Positions 26,114 to 35,514 of a DNA stretch of 64,000 nucleotides are shown here, piece after piece. This stretch comes from SIG299 sp045531955 (GTDB lineage Bacteria > Bacillota > Clostridia > Lachnospirales > Lachnospiraceae), in NCBI GenBank assembly GCA_045531955.1, contig JAZSFC010000047.1, positions 34,713 to 98,712 of the forward strand, in the 5' to 3' direction. Position 1 is the first letter of the stretch, and each line of letters starts with the position of its first letter. The notes beneath the pieces are model-generated. The model did not search any database. It was not told the DNA's origin and saw only the letters and a program-made list of their open reading frames with translations. The translations under genes were made by a program, and so were the position numbers.

Positions 26114-26542
26114 TTAGCCTTCAATTTTTTCAATTCTTCTGATATGTCTCTCATCGTTAGAGAATGGTGTGTCAAGGAATAAATCCACCACATCAAGAGC
26201 ATGTCCCGCTCCGATAATTCTGCCGCCCATAGCAAGCACATTCGCATTGTTATGTTCTCTTGTTGCCTTGGCACTAAAGCAGTCATGGCAAAGAGCGCAA
26301 CGGATTCCCGGCACCTTGTTTGCTGCAATAGAAATACCAATGCCGGTACCACAGATTAAAATACCTTTCTCACAAGTTCCTTCTACTACTGCATTTGCCA
26401 CCAGCTTTGCATATTCCGGGTAATCACAGGAATCCTTGGTAAAGGTACCGAAATTCTTGTATTCGATGCCTCTCTGGTCTAAATGAGCCATTACCTCCTG
26501 CATTAAGTCAAAGCCTCCATGATCACATCCTAAAGCTATCAT
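26114..26542 (-). CDS. rpiB: ribose-5-phosphate isomerase B
   Basis: 142 residues. It interconverts ribose 5-phosphate and ribulose 5-phosphate. MIALGCDHGGFDL carries the substrate-binding Asp-His pair, and ICGTGIGISIAANK contains the catalytic Cys. The ANVLAMGGRIIG segment is typical. It is likely the last gene of a cwlD-sua5-rpiB operon. Confidence 0.95.
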   Translation of the reverse strand: MIALGCDHGGFDLMQEVMAHLDQRGIEYKNFGTFTKDSCDYPEYAKLVANAVVEGTCEKGILICGTGIGISIAANKVPGIRCALCHDCFSAKATREHNNANVLAMGGRIIGAGHALDVVDLFLDTPFSNDERHIRRIEKIEG

Positions 26543-26591
26543 ATGTTTTTCTCCTTTTCTATCAAAATTTTATATAATATATTATATTTAC

Positions 26592-27647
26592 TTACACTTG
26601 CATTGTCTGGTATCCCGCCGCTTTTCGAAGCCGGTTCATAATTGCCCTCGCAAGCTTTGTATCTTCAAAGCTCTCCGAATAGATAATTTCCAACTGTTCT
26701 GTATCAAAAGAGCGCAACGCTGCAAAAAGGTGTGCAGCAATCTCTTTTTCACTTTTCAGCGAGCCAAGGGAATACACATAATTACAACGATATTGTGCCT
26801 TTGTTTCTTCCGCACAAAGAACGGCAACACGGACTCCCTTTGCTTCCTGCCCAGCCACCAGATGATTGATTTTTTCTACTACTGCAACCTTATCTCCCTC
26901 TACAATCGTAATTTGCCCCTTCGGCGCATAATGCCGGTATTTCATTCCGGGAGCCTTTGCCACAACGGACTCCTGTGGACTGGTAGCCAACACAGCACCG
27001 TCATACTCTACCTCTGCAACAATTTGTTCAAAATCTTCTTTTGTAATATAACCCGGACGGAGAATCATCGGCACCTCACCGGACAAATCAATAATGGAAG
27101 ATTCCAACCCAATATCCGAATCTCCGCCATCTACAATCATCTCAATACGGCCGGATAAGTCTTCTATTACATGTTCTGCTTTGGTAGGACTTGGTCTGCC
27201 GGATAAATTTGCACTTGGAGCTGCAATATATGTGCCGGATGCGCTGATAATTTCCCTTGCTATTTCATCGGACGGCATACGGATTGCCACCGTATCAAGA
27301 CCTCCGGTAGTAGCAAGCGGCACTACTTCCGCTTTTTTTAATATCATAGTGAGCGGTCCCGGCCAAAACCGTTCCGCCAAGCGATAAGCAAGTTCAGGAA
27401 TGTCCACTGCCAGTTTCTCCATGTCGGAAAGCTCTGCAATATGCAAAATCAGAGGATTATCGGAAGGACGTCCCTTCGCTGCATAAATACGTGCTGCCGC
27501 ATCAGCTTTCAGACCATCGCCCCCAAGCCCGTATACCGTCTCCGTAGGAAACGCTACCAGAGCCCCCTGTGCTAATAAATTTCCTGCTTCCTTTAACAAT
27601 TCCTTATCTGGCTGATTTCTGTTGATTTTAATTACTTTTGTTTCCAT
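26592..27647 (-). CDS. ywlC: L-threonylcarbamoyladenylate synthase (Sua5 type)
   Basis: 351 residues: an N-terminal YrdC domain (GALVAFPTETVYGLGGD, KGRPSDNPLILHI, SANLSGRPSPT) and a C-terminal Sua5 domain of about 130 residues joined by KAPGMKYRHYAPKG. It makes threonylcarbamoyl-AMP from Thr, bicarbonate and ATP for t6A37 in tRNA. The length is that of full Sua5, not the short TsaC. Confidence 0.95.
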   Translation of the reverse strand: METKVIKINRNQPDKELLKEAGNLLAQGALVAFPTETVYGLGGDGLKADAAARIYAAKGRPSDNPLILHIAELSDMEKLAVDIPELAYRLAERFWPGPLTMILKKAEVVPLATTGGLDTVAIRMPSDEIAREIISASGTYIAAPSANLSGRPSPTKAEHVIEDLSGRIEMIVDGGDSDIGLESSIIDLSGEVPMILRPGYITKEDFEQIVAEVEYDGAVLATSPQESVVAKAPGMKYRHYAPKGQITIVEGDKVAVVEKINHLVAGQEAKGVRVAVLCAEETKAQYRCNYVYSLGSLKSEKEIAAHLFAALRSFDTEQLEIIYSESFEDTKLARAIMNRLRKAAGYQTMQV

Positions 27648-27660
27648 TTTTTTCTCATCT

Positions 27661-28371
27661 CTATTCTTCTGTAGTATCTACAGTATTGATATATTCCATA
27701 ATACCCAGTGCAATGGCAAATGCGATTTTTTCCCGGTATGCTTCTGTAGTCAACAATTCCGCTTCCTTAGGATTCGATAAAAAACCGCACTCTACAATTA
27801 TCGCCGGACACTCCGCCTTTTTTAAAAGATAATACTCTTTATTCGCCTTGGCAATCCGATGATTCCCGTCGTCGATTTCTTTTTTCAAGCGTTCCTGTAC
27901 TATATTCCCTAAAAGCTTCCCTTTTTCCGAACCAGAATAATAAAATACCTGCGCTCCATCCACTGATTCATCAGGAAAGCTGTTTTGATGAATACTTACC
28001 AAAACTGCAGGTGCCGTTTCCTCTACCAGCTTTGCACGGGCTCGCAAATCTTCATTTTTCCGGTTTTGCGCCTGTTCGGATGCCAAATCCTTGTCTTCTG
28101 CTCTGGTTAATACTACAATAACATCATTTTGCTCCAGCAAAGATTTCAATCGCAACGCAATGGATAAATTGATATCTTTTTCCAGTGCGTCATTTGCTCC
28201 TACCTTCCCCGGGTCTTTTCCTCCGTGTCCGGCATCAACCACTATCACCGGAATCGAATTATTTTTTCCTGATGTATTAACCGCCTGTTCCCATTCTGCC
28301 CGCCGTAAAAACCCGGCTCCAAACAGGAAAATTCCAATCATCAGCAAAAGTACAACCGCTTTTTCCTTCAT
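27661..28371 (-). CDS. cwlD: N-acetylmuramoyl-L-alanine amidase, CwlD-like
   Basis: 236 residues. The N-terminus has one hydrophobic helix (residues 5-22) serving as a signal anchor. The amidase_3 zinc site is complete: His49 (DAGHGG), Glu64 (LEKDIN), His128 (SIHQNSF) and catalytic Glu194 (VECGFLSN). The size and short N-terminus match CwlD, which helps make muramic lactam in the spore cortex, suggesting a spore former. A cell-separation amidase is the alternative. Confidence 0.85.
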   Translation of the reverse strand: MKEKAVVLLLMIGIFLFGAGFLRRAEWEQAVNTSGKNNSIPVIVVDAGHGGKDPGKVGANDALEKDINLSIALRLKSLLEQNDVIVVLTRAEDKDLASEQAQNRKNEDLRARAKLVEETAPAVLVSIHQNSFPDESVDGAQVFYYSGSEKGKLLGNIVQERLKKEIDDGNHRIAKANKEYYLLKKAECPAIIVECGFLSNPKEAELLTTEAYREKIAFAIALGIMEYINTVDTTEE

Positions 28372-28463
28372 GCTACTCCTCTACACGGAACAATTCCGCG
28401 TCATCAGACTTACAAGCATTGTATTCCGAGAGGCATGTTCTATATTCTGATTTTAATGAAACA

Positions 28464-30161
28464 TTACTTCATATACGTTTCTATAACCGGCCATACTTCT
28501 TCTGTTTCAAAGCCAAGACGCCATGCTGCCACACCGGCCACATTTGCTCCGGCAATTATTTTTAAACGTTCATGAAGGGAATCCATATCTTCCATCCAGA
28601 TTTTGTAGGTTTTCCCGTCCTTCTTATATGCAGCGTAATTTTGACCGGAAGCTTCATCCGGCTCAGCCTTCACTTTATTCCGGGCCAGTACATCCTTAGC
28701 ACCATTCATAGTAAGGGCTTCCGAGGACAGTTCTCCGTTTTCTCCTTCTGCCCATAATCTGGTGTAAAACGGTATTGCCATCACTACCCGTTCTTTAGGC
28801 ATTTTATTCAATGTATCCTTCACTGCTTTCTTTAAAAAGCCTATGGAAGCCACCGAACCTGCATTAGCTGAACCGCTGTAATGTTCGTCATATGCCATGA
28901 TAATAACATAGTCTGCAATCTTCCCCTGCGTTTCTAAGTCATAAAATTCATTATACGGTGCAGGAACATAATTGTCTACCGAAAGAACTAAACCGCTTTG
29001 TCTGCAACGCACCGACAGTTCCTTCAAAAATTGAATATAGTGTGGACCTGTTGCCGTTGTCAAAGTTTCGAAATCAATATTCCATCCGTCAAATCCATAA
29101 GCCAAAGCTTCCGCCATCATATTGTCAATCAATGCGGTTCTTGCCTTTGATGAAACCAACAAATCAAAAGTACTGACTTCCTGATCAAAATTATCTATCA
29201 GAGCCCAAACCTGAAGCCCCATCTCGTGAGCGCGTTTCACATAATCTGCATCTGCCAGGGACACCAAATTACCTTGGGTATCTGCCAGCCTATACCATGT
29301 AGGAGAAATTACATTCATTTCTTTTGCAATTTCCACCAACTGCTCTAAATTGTCATTTGCCTTTGGCACCGTTACTTGCTGCCAACCGAGCATTACCTTT
29401 TCTTCCAGGGTAATATGGGTGAATTCCGGTTCAACATAAGTACTTTGCCGAGCCTCATAATACGACTCACCAAGGAACATTTTCTGCATATAACCATAAA
29501 TTCCGTCTTCCGTCATTACTTTTAGAAAACTTCTTCCCCCGGTACCGGTACCTCCGATATAATACAACTTTTCGCCGGCAGGAACAAGACGAAGAATATC
29601 ACTCTTAATATCCGGTTCAAAACGGATCGGAGTATCTGCCTGTACCGTGTCATAATACAAATAATCTATCCACTGGTGATGAATCACAACACGGTTTGGA
29701 TTTTCATAAAAGGCATAACTCATATCAGACACCATAGCCGTAAAATCTAAAGACAGATAATAAATTCCGTCTATATTCAAAAATGCCGGATGCGGCAATG
29801 AAACCTCTTTTCTGTTACTATAATAGAAAGACTCTCCTGCCTCTGCCTGAATCAATTCTTCCGGCAGGGTATAGCTTACCAGTTGCTCGGCTTCGTCCAC
29901 ATAAAAGTCATCATTTAAAACACTGTCAATTGTGGCCAAAGTAAGATAAATACCTCCGTCACGGAGCAGTGCCCGTTCTCCATATATCTCTGTTTCAAAC
30001 AACACTACTGCTTCGTCGGGAGCAACATCATAATAATTATCCAATGTCCGCATAGTCTCACTTGGTGTATATTTATTTACTAATGCAATTGCCAATGTGG
30101 TAATAATTCCGCATATCACAATTGTACTTATAATCAATTTAATTTTCAAAGCTTTTTCCAT
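28464..30161 (-). CDS. membrane-anchored GH18 glycosidase with SH3 domain
   Basis: 565 residues from the ATG at 30161 (GAGGTG upstream). Residues 8-28 form a signal anchor. An SH3-like segment lies near 180-235 (ILRLVPAGEKLYYIGG to GIYGYMQKMFLG). The GH18 barrel spans about 255-565 with its active-site strand DGWNIDFE, where Glu365 is the acid and Asn replaces the first Asp of DxDxE, as in many bacterial GH18 spore or wall enzymes. It probably acts on peptidoglycan outside the membrane. Next to cwlD, a cortex or germination role is plausible. Confidence 0.87.
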   Translation of the reverse strand: MEKALKIKLIISTIVICGIITTLAIALVNKYTPSETMRTLDNYYDVAPDEAVVLFETEIYGERALLRDGGIYLTLATIDSVLNDDFYVDEAEQLVSYTLPEELIQAEAGESFYYSNRKEVSLPHPAFLNIDGIYYLSLDFTAMVSDMSYAFYENPNRVVIHHQWIDYLYYDTVQADTPIRFEPDIKSDILRLVPAGEKLYYIGGTGTGGRSFLKVMTEDGIYGYMQKMFLGESYYEARQSTYVEPEFTHITLEEKVMLGWQQVTVPKANDNLEQLVEIAKEMNVISPTWYRLADTQGNLVSLADADYVKRAHEMGLQVWALIDNFDQEVSTFDLLVSSKARTALIDNMMAEALAYGFDGWNIDFETLTTATGPHYIQFLKELSVRCRQSGLVLSVDNYVPAPYNEFYDLETQGKIADYVIIMAYDEHYSGSANAGSVASIGFLKKAVKDTLNKMPKERVVMAIPFYTRLWAEGENGELSSEALTMNGAKDVLARNKVKAEPDEASGQNYAAYKKDGKTYKIWMEDMDSLHERLKIIAGANVAGVAAWRLGFETEEVWPVIETYMK

Positions 30162-30227
30162 TGTTGCCGGCACCTCATTATCTGTTTCTTACGGTGCAAT
30201 CGGTCAAGTCCGATTACCGCTTCTATA

Positions 30228-30256
30228 AGTATAACAAATTTTTTAGGTACTGTCAT
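30228..30256 (-). promoter_or_regulatory. sigma-A promoter of the GH18 gene
   Basis: Minus strand ATGACA (30251-30256), 17-nt spacer ending TTTGT, TATACT (30228-30233), an extended -10. The rest of the 239-bp spacer up to the kinase stop holds no recognised gene. Confidence 0.7.
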
Positions 30257-30400
30257 TATTAATTTCACATCCGGCAGAAAGAAGAAAAGACCCCCGGGTG
30301 AGCGGCCGGAAATGATTCTTCCTTCTGCCATACTGTACCGTTTGCTGTCCATTGGATAAGAATACCTGTGACGAGCTTTCCTTCCTCTGAGTGCAACTGG

Positions 30401-31702
30401 TTACATATTGTCCAAAAGAGCTTTCATCTGTCTTTTGAACGGTTTTGATTGCCCGAACGCACAAAAATATGCCGGCAGCTTTTTAATTCGGCAGAGTTTT
30501 CCGAATTTTCTTTTTGCCAAAAAAACATCTCCTCCTGTCAGTGCCACCGCTATATCATTTGCCCTGCCCATCGGCAGAAGCGTTTTATTCCATAATTCCA
30601 GATTGAATTCGGTCACTGCTCCGGCATAAATGCAAATCCGGCAAGGGCAGTCATATTGCAACGGATTATCCTTCCCAAAACACACAACAACAATGGCAAA
30701 GCCTCTGTCGTGCCATCCGCCCAGTTCCTGCGGTACTACCCGTTTTACCACCGTAATACTGTTACGCTCCATTACAAAGCTATTGCTTTCCCCTGCTTCT
30801 TGTTTTTTTTCTGAATGTTCCAGTTGTTCCATTTGATGACTTCGCGTACAATCCAAATACAGCACCGCTTTTTTGTGGCGGTCCCGTAAATACATTGCCA
30901 GCTGCAGTGCCGCCATACTGCTTTCTTCTTCTGAGGAAATTCCGGTAACCGCATACCAGTGTTCCGGATTTTTTTCTGTTATCCTTTTGTGGCTTACTTT
31001 TTTTAGATCCGCACAAATTTGTTCTGCCGTCACATATTCCTTTCCTTTTTTTCGCAAACAGCGGTCTACAATATTCCGATACCCTTTTGGTGCCTTGGGC
31101 GTATGAAGTACCAGATACTCCATACATTTGCCCATACAATAAATATCTGTTTGTTCTGTCAGTCTTTCCATGGATTTCATTTCCGGCGCGCAATATGCCG
31201 GTGTCCCGAAAATGATCCCCGTATCATTCGGCTGATTTCTGCAGATGGCACTGCCGAAATCTATCAGCTTCAATTTATGATCCCTAACCAAAATGTTTTC
31301 GGGTTTCAAATCAAGATGTAAAATATTTCTTGCGGGATTATGTAAAAAAGATAAGATGTCACATAATTGCACGGAAAAGTCGAGAAGCAAAGATGCAGAA
31401 ATGGTCCTTTGCCGTTTTATATACTGTTTTAAATTTTCTCCTTGGATAAATTCTTCCACAATATAAGTTTGGGTATCAAATTCAAGAATATCGTATATGA
31501 TAGGAATAGAAGAGTGCTGACACTGCTGTAGAATTTTTGCCTCGCGGGCAAGTACATCGTGATGCGGATTGGATTTTTCTATAACTTTAATAACACGCTT
31601 TCCGCCAAGTGCTTTGTGTTCAACGAGCCATACGTCACCACCAATGCCGCGATGCAACAGTTGCAATATCTGGTACTTGTTCAGTAATTCGTTAGATTGC
31701 AT
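30401..31702 (-). CDS. Ser/Thr protein kinase with degenerate MinD-like C-terminal region
   Basis: 433 residues from the ATG at 31702 (AAAGGAGATT upstream; a longer frame lacks a ribosome site). The Hanks kinase core is complete: glycine loop RGIGGDVWLVEH, Lys39, the catalytic loop HLDLKPENIL with Asp131, DFG at 148-150 and GTPAYCAPEM. From about residue 255 a second region starts YAVTGISSEEESSMAALQLAMYL and continues AVLYLDCT, which recalls a MinD/ParA-type P-loop fold with the Walker A lost. There is no membrane helix or PASTA repeat, so it is not PrkC. Confidence 0.85.
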   Translation of the reverse strand: MQSNELLNKYQILQLLHRGIGGDVWLVEHKALGGKRVIKVIEKSNPHHDVLAREAKILQQCQHSSIPIIYDILEFDTQTYIVEEFIQGENLKQYIKRQRTISASLLLDFSVQLCDILSFLHNPARNILHLDLKPENILVRDHKLKLIDFGSAICRNQPNDTGIIFGTPAYCAPEMKSMERLTEQTDIYCMGKCMEYLVLHTPKAPKGYRNIVDRCLRKKGKEYVTAEQICADLKKVSHKRITEKNPEHWYAVTGISSEEESSMAALQLAMYLRDRHKKAVLYLDCTRSHQMEQLEHSEKKQEAGESNSFVMERNSITVVKRVVPQELGGWHDRGFAIVVVCFGKDNPLQYDCPCRICIYAGAVTEFNLELWNKTLLPMGRANDIAVALTGGDVFLAKRKFGKLCRIKKLPAYFCAFGQSKPFKRQMKALLDNM

Positions 31703-31747
31703 AATCTCCTTTCTCTTACCGGGGGATACAAGTAGCTTTGTGCTTTT

Positions 31748-31776
31748 ATTATAAACTTTCATCAAAGGTAAAACAA
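31748..31776 (-). promoter_or_regulatory. sigma-A promoter of the protein kinase
   Basis: Minus strand TTGTTT (31771-31776), 17-nt spacer, TATAAT (31748-31753), 46 bp before the start at 31702. Confidence 0.75.
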
Positions 31777-31932
31777 GTCTCTTTCTCTCCATGCTGTGTA
31801 GAAAATATGCGCTGTTTTTCGTGCATTTTGACGGACAAAAAAAACAGATTTCCTTTGTTTATGCGGTCTTGCGCATTTTTTAACTAAAAAGATTTACTAA
31901 AAGTAAAAATTCTTTAAACTTCTCTCCATGTA

Positions 31933-31961
31933 TTGACTTTACAGGGAATATCAATTATACT
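31933..31961 (+). promoter_or_regulatory. sigma-A promoter of mecA
   Basis: TTGACT (31933-31938), 17-nt spacer, TATACT (31956-31961), 30 bp before the start. Confidence 0.8.
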
Positions 31962-31990
31962 TTTTGTACTTATAAAAGGAGGTAAGCACT

Positions 31991-32752
31991 ATGAAAATCG
32001 AAAAAATCAGTGACACCCAGATTCGCTGCACCTTAAGTCGCCAGGATCTCGCTGAACGCGATTTAAAAATCAGTGAACTTGCTTACGGCTCCGATAAAGC
32101 CAAAGACTTATTCCGGGAGCTGATGGTTCAGGCTTCCTACGAATGTGGTTTTGAAGCAGATGATATTCCGCTTATGATAGAAGCTATTCCGGTTTCCGGC
32201 GACTGTCTGGTTCTTGTTGTTACCAAGGTAGAAGACCCGGACGAACTGGACACCCGCTTTTCCAACTTTTCCTCTTTCCGTGATTCTGACAATGAGGACT
32301 CTTCCTCTACCGCTACATCCTTCACGGAAGAAATTTTAGAATGCTTCGGACAATTGGGGGCATTACTCGGTAAAGGAAAAGAATCTAAAGATGCTGTGGA
32401 AAAAATAACACCGAATGCTGATTCCCTCCCGGCGGAAGACCCTCTTCCTGCCCCGGACCGTTTCAGCAAAGTATACTCTTTTCCATCCTTAAATGCCGCA
32501 TCTGACCTGGCACGATTAATTTCTCCATACTACTTTGGTGAAAACACGTTATACAAGGATGAAGCATCCGGCAGTTACTATCTTGTGCTTCATATGTCTG
32601 ACCATACGCCGGAAGAATTCAACCGCATCTGCAATGTAATTTCCGAATACGGCACACCGGTAAACACAGGTTATGCCTCCCTCTCTTACTTTGCAGAACA
32701 CTTCAAACCAATTGTCAAGGCGGATGCCGTACAAACATTAACCGTATTATAA
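31991..32752 (+). CDS. mecA: adaptor protein MecA
   Basis: 253 residues. The N-terminal substrate-binding domain begins MKIEKISDTQIRCTLSRQDLAERDL. A low-complexity acidic/Ser linker (about residues 95-155) leads to the C-terminal domain (VYSFPSLNAASDLARLISPYYFGENTLYKDEASGSYYLVL) that docks on ClpC. In Bacilli it targets ComK and others for ClpCP proteolysis; targets here are unknown. Strong AAGGAGG site, own promoter and terminator. Confidence 0.92.
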   Translation: MKIEKISDTQIRCTLSRQDLAERDLKISELAYGSDKAKDLFRELMVQASYECGFEADDIPLMIEAIPVSGDCLVLVVTKVEDPDELDTRFSNFSSFRDSDNEDSSSTATSFTEEILECFGQLGALLGKGKESKDAVEKITPNADSLPAEDPLPAPDRFSKVYSFPSLNAASDLARLISPYYFGENTLYKDEASGSYYLVLHMSDHTPEEFNRICNVISEYGTPVNTGYASLSYFAEHFKPIVKADAVQTLTVL

Positions 32753-32753
32753 C

Positions 32754-32802
32754 AAAAAAGAGATATTACCAAAGCTTAACTGCCGTGGAAATATCTCTTT
32801 TT
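32754..32802 (+). terminator. intrinsic terminator of mecA
   Basis: AAAAAGAGATATT pairs with AATATCTCTTTTT around a 21-nt loop, directly after the stop. Confidence 0.85.
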
Positions 32803-32839
32803 AAATGTCATAACATAGCTTTTCGCAGGAAATCCGGAA

Positions 32840-33043
32840 TTACTTACTGCTTAAGTAAGCATTAATTTCTTCTACCAGCGGATCTACCTCCAGACCATGT
32901 ACCATACATGCTTCCTCTAAGGATTCACCCTGTGCGGACGGACATCCGATACAATGCATACCATAGTTTAATAAAATAGCGATGATACCCTGATCTATCA
33001 TGATGATTTGACCAATTGTCATTTCCTTTGTTACTGTTGTCAT
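32840..33043 (-). CDS. DUF1858 (hybrid cluster-associated redox disulfide) protein
   Basis: 67 residues beginning MTTVTKEMTIGQIIMIDQGIIAILLNYGMHCIGCPSAQGESL. The CxxC pair (CIGC) is the redox-active site of the DUF1858 family, which tends to accompany hybrid-cluster or other Fe-S redox proteins. Role likely electron transfer or disulfide exchange. It is divergent from the small ferredoxin, and both have strong promoters in the 199-bp gap. Confidence 0.85.
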   Translation of the reverse strand: MTTVTKEMTIGQIIMIDQGIIAILLNYGMHCIGCPSAQGESLEEACMVHGLEVDPLVEEINAYLSSK

Positions 33044-33075
33044 GTTTTGTGCCTCCTTAACATATTACTACACTG

Positions 33076-33104
33076 ATTATATCCACATCTTTCTTTCCCG
33101 TCAA
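33076..33104 (-). promoter_or_regulatory. sigma-A promoter of the DUF1858 gene
   Basis: Minus strand TTGACG (33099-33104), 17-nt spacer, TATAAT (33076-33081). Confidence 0.8.
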
Positions 33105-33177
33105 GACATATTATTCCCACATTTTAAAGGATTTTTCACTTTCCTGAAACTCCCGTAAAAAATGATTATTTTTTTAC

Positions 33178-33206
33178 TTGTTTTTTTTGTAAATATATAT
33201 TAGAAT
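33178..33206 (+). promoter_or_regulatory. sigma-A promoter of the ferredoxin gene
   Basis: TTGTTT (33178-33183), 17-nt spacer, TAGAAT (33201-33206), 36 bp before the start. Confidence 0.7.
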
Positions 33207-33242
33207 GATAACAGAATAAAAATACAAAAGGAGGACACTATT

Positions 33243-33410
33243 ATGGCATATACAATTAATGACACATGCGTAAGCTGTGGTGCTTGTGCAGCTGAATGCC
33301 CTGTAGGCGCTATCACAGAAGGAGCTGCTCATTACGAAATCGATGCTGATGCATGCTTAGAGTGCGGCGCTTGCGCTGGTACTTGTCCAACAGGTGCTAT
33401 TGAGGGCTAA
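33243..33410 (+). CDS. 2[4Fe-4S] ferredoxin, clostridial type
   Basis: 55 residues behind AGGAGGACACTATT. Two CxxCxxCxxxCP motifs are complete: CVSCGACAAECP and CLECGACAGTCP, each followed by GAI. The length and symmetry are those of classical clostridial ferredoxin, the low-potential electron carrier for pyruvate:ferredoxin oxidoreductase, hydrogenase and Rnf. The strong promoter, strong ribosome site and terminator suggest high expression. Confidence 0.97.
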   Translation: MAYTINDTCVSCGACAAECPVGAITEGAAHYEIDADACLECGACAGTCPTGAIEG

Positions 33411-33435
33411 TTTCCCTTAAAAAAAGCAAACAACC

Positions 33436-33473
33436 AAAAACCGGTGTAAGAAATTTCTTACACCGGTTTTTTT
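33436..33473. terminator. bidirectional terminator after ferredoxin
   Basis: AAAAACCGGTGTAAGAAA is directly followed by its reverse complement and TT, a near-perfect palindrome between convergent genes. Confidence 0.9.
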
Positions 33474-33508
33474 GTATTTACAGATTATCCCTTTCTGCTT
33501 CCTCATCC

Positions 33509-33970
33509 TTATTTCCAACGGAATTTCTTTTTCCGTTCTTCTTCCAAAGAAAATCTTTGTCTTGCCGTCTGACATTCCCGTATAGTACGGTCCAATTTTC
33601 GATACCGCTCTTCCTCCAGATTTTCTCTTTCCCGGAACAAAAAATTCATTTCCTTCAAAATACGGCCTGAAATCCGCTCATCCATTTTTTCAAGCAGTAC
33701 CTGATTATTCTGATTCAGTACCTCCATTAGCGCTCCGCCAAAACCGGAATACATCCGGTAGAAATTGCTTTCCGCTTCTGACATCGGCATTGTTTTTGCA
33801 TTTGTCAGTTCCGGAAGTAATTGCTCCATCCTATGTTTTAATTCTGACCTCTCCGCGTCTTTTAGTGTTGCCACCTGTTCTAACTTCGGAAGAAGCTGAC
33901 GAATCATGTCTTCCGTAAATCCTTCCTGTTGTAATTGTTTTACCTGGTCTAATGCTGTCTGACATTCCAT
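33509..33970 (-). CDS. hypothetical coiled-coil protein
   Basis: 153 residues, not recognised. Almost wholly helical and charged, with heptad-like stretches (QVKQLQQEGFTEDMIRQLLPKLEQV at the start; ERENLEEERYRKLDRTIRECQTARQRF near the end). No membrane segment or enzyme motif. The N-terminal 40 residues could be a small helix-turn-helix-like regulator end, but this is only a guess. GGAAGGAG ribosome site. Confidence 0.55.
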   Translation of the reverse strand: MECQTALDQVKQLQQEGFTEDMIRQLLPKLEQVATLKDAERSELKHRMEQLLPELTNAKTMPMSEAESNFYRMYSGFGGALMEVLNQNNQVLLEKMDERISGRILKEMNFLFRERENLEEERYRKLDRTIRECQTARQRFSLEEERKKKFRWK

Positions 33971-34161
33971 ACGCCTTTACTCCTTCCAAAATTTGTCAAT
34001 TCAATTGTAGCTTGTCTAATATAAAACAGCAATACAAATTTACATTTTATTCCAATTTTCATTCGACTTTTCTATTTCTTTTCCGACAAATTATACGCAA
34101 AAAACTCTTCACAGAAAATAAAAAGGACTGCCGCAAAACTTGCGGCAATCCCTGACATACT

Positions 34162-35499
34162 TTACTGGGAACGCATTTCCAGATTTCCGAACTTCTGGAT
34201 ATCTCCCATCCATTTTAATTTTATTGTACCGGTCGGACCTGCACGGTGTTTACCAATAATAATTTCAGTAATTCCGGGTTCCTCCGTTTTCGGATTATAA
34301 TATTCATCACGGTAAATAAACATAACCACATCTGCGTCCTGCTCAATGGCACCGGATTCACGCAAGTCAGACATCATCGGACGCTTATCCGGACGGCTTT
34401 CCACTGCACGGGATAACTGTGACAACGCAATAACCGGAACATCCAGTTCTCTGGCAAGACCTTTTAAGGAACGGGAAATATTCGAAATTTCCTGCTGTCT
34501 GGATTCTACTCTGCCATTGGTAGTCATTAACTGTAAGTAGTCGATGATAATAAGCCCCAGGCCTTTTTCCAGTTTAAGCTTACGGCACTTGGAACGCATT
34601 TCTGAAAGAGATATACCCGGTGTGTCATCTATAATCAAAGAAGACTCCCCGATATTTCTGGCACTTTCCATTAAGTCCGCCCATTCGGAATCTTTTAAAT
34701 CGCCGGTAGCAATGCTTTGAGAATCCACACGAGAATTCATGGCGAGCATTCTCTTTGTCAAAGACTCCTTACCCATTTCCAAGGAAAAAAGAACGGTTGA
34801 CACCTTGGAATGCACCGAAATATACTCTGCCATATTTAACACAAATGCGGTTTTACCCATAGCCGGACGTGCCGCCAGGACAATCAGTGCCTGATTCTGC
34901 AATCCGGACAGTTTGTAATCTAAATCCCTGAAGCCGGTGGCAATACCGGTAATACGTCCCTGGCTTTTTGCTGCTGCTTCAATTCCTTTTAATGTGCGCA
35001 ACACAACCTGGCGCATATCTTCATAGTCGCCGGCACCACGTTTTTGCACAATATTGAATACCTGCTTTTCTGTATCTTCCAATATGGTATCCATCCGCTC
35101 TTTGTCGGCATAACAAGTGTTGGCGATTCCTTCGGTTACTTTAATCAGCTTACGGGACAATGCCTTCTCTGCCACGATATCTGCATAGTATTTGATATTG
35201 GCAGAAGTAGAAACCGCATCTGTGACATCACGGATAAATTCCATGCCGCAAATTTCCGGAGACACACCCTTTTCCTTTAACTTGTTCAGAATAGTAACCA
35301 GCTCTGCCGGCTTTCCTTCATGCAGAAGTTCCACCATACAATCAAACAAAATCCCGTACTGCTGGATATAGAAGTCTTCTCCCTGTAAAAGTTCGGATGC
35401 GGTAAGCAGGGCATCCCGGTCCATAATCATGGAACCGATAACCGCCTGTTCTGCTTCTTTGCTATGAGGTTGTACTTTTTTAATTAAAGCTTCTTCCAT
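34162..35499 (-). CDS. dnaB: replicative DNA helicase
   Basis: 445 residues. The N-terminal domain starts VQPHSKEAEQAVIGSMIMD. The RecA-like domain has Walker A LAARPAMGKTAFVLNM (about residue 208), STVLFSLEMGKESL, the LIIIDYLQLM Walker B and the FIYRDEYYNP end. It is the hexameric helicase (DnaC in Bacillus). It follows rplI and gdpP as in most Firmicutes. Confidence 0.97.
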   Translation of the reverse strand: MEEALIKKVQPHSKEAEQAVIGSMIMDRDALLTASELLQGEDFYIQQYGILFDCMVELLHEGKPAELVTILNKLKEKGVSPEICGMEFIRDVTDAVSTSANIKYYADIVAEKALSRKLIKVTEGIANTCYADKERMDTILEDTEKQVFNIVQKRGAGDYEDMRQVVLRTLKGIEAAAKSQGRITGIATGFRDLDYKLSGLQNQALIVLAARPAMGKTAFVLNMAEYISVHSKVSTVLFSLEMGKESLTKRMLAMNSRVDSQSIATGDLKDSEWADLMESARNIGESSLIIDDTPGISLSEMRSKCRKLKLEKGLGLIIIDYLQLMTTNGRVESRQQEISNISRSLKGLARELDVPVIALSQLSRAVESRPDKRPMMSDLRESGAIEQDADVVMFIYRDEYYNPKTEEPGITEIIIGKHRAGPTGTIKLKWMGDIQKFGNLEMRSQ

Positions 35500-35514
35500 T
35501 GCAATTCTCCGAAA

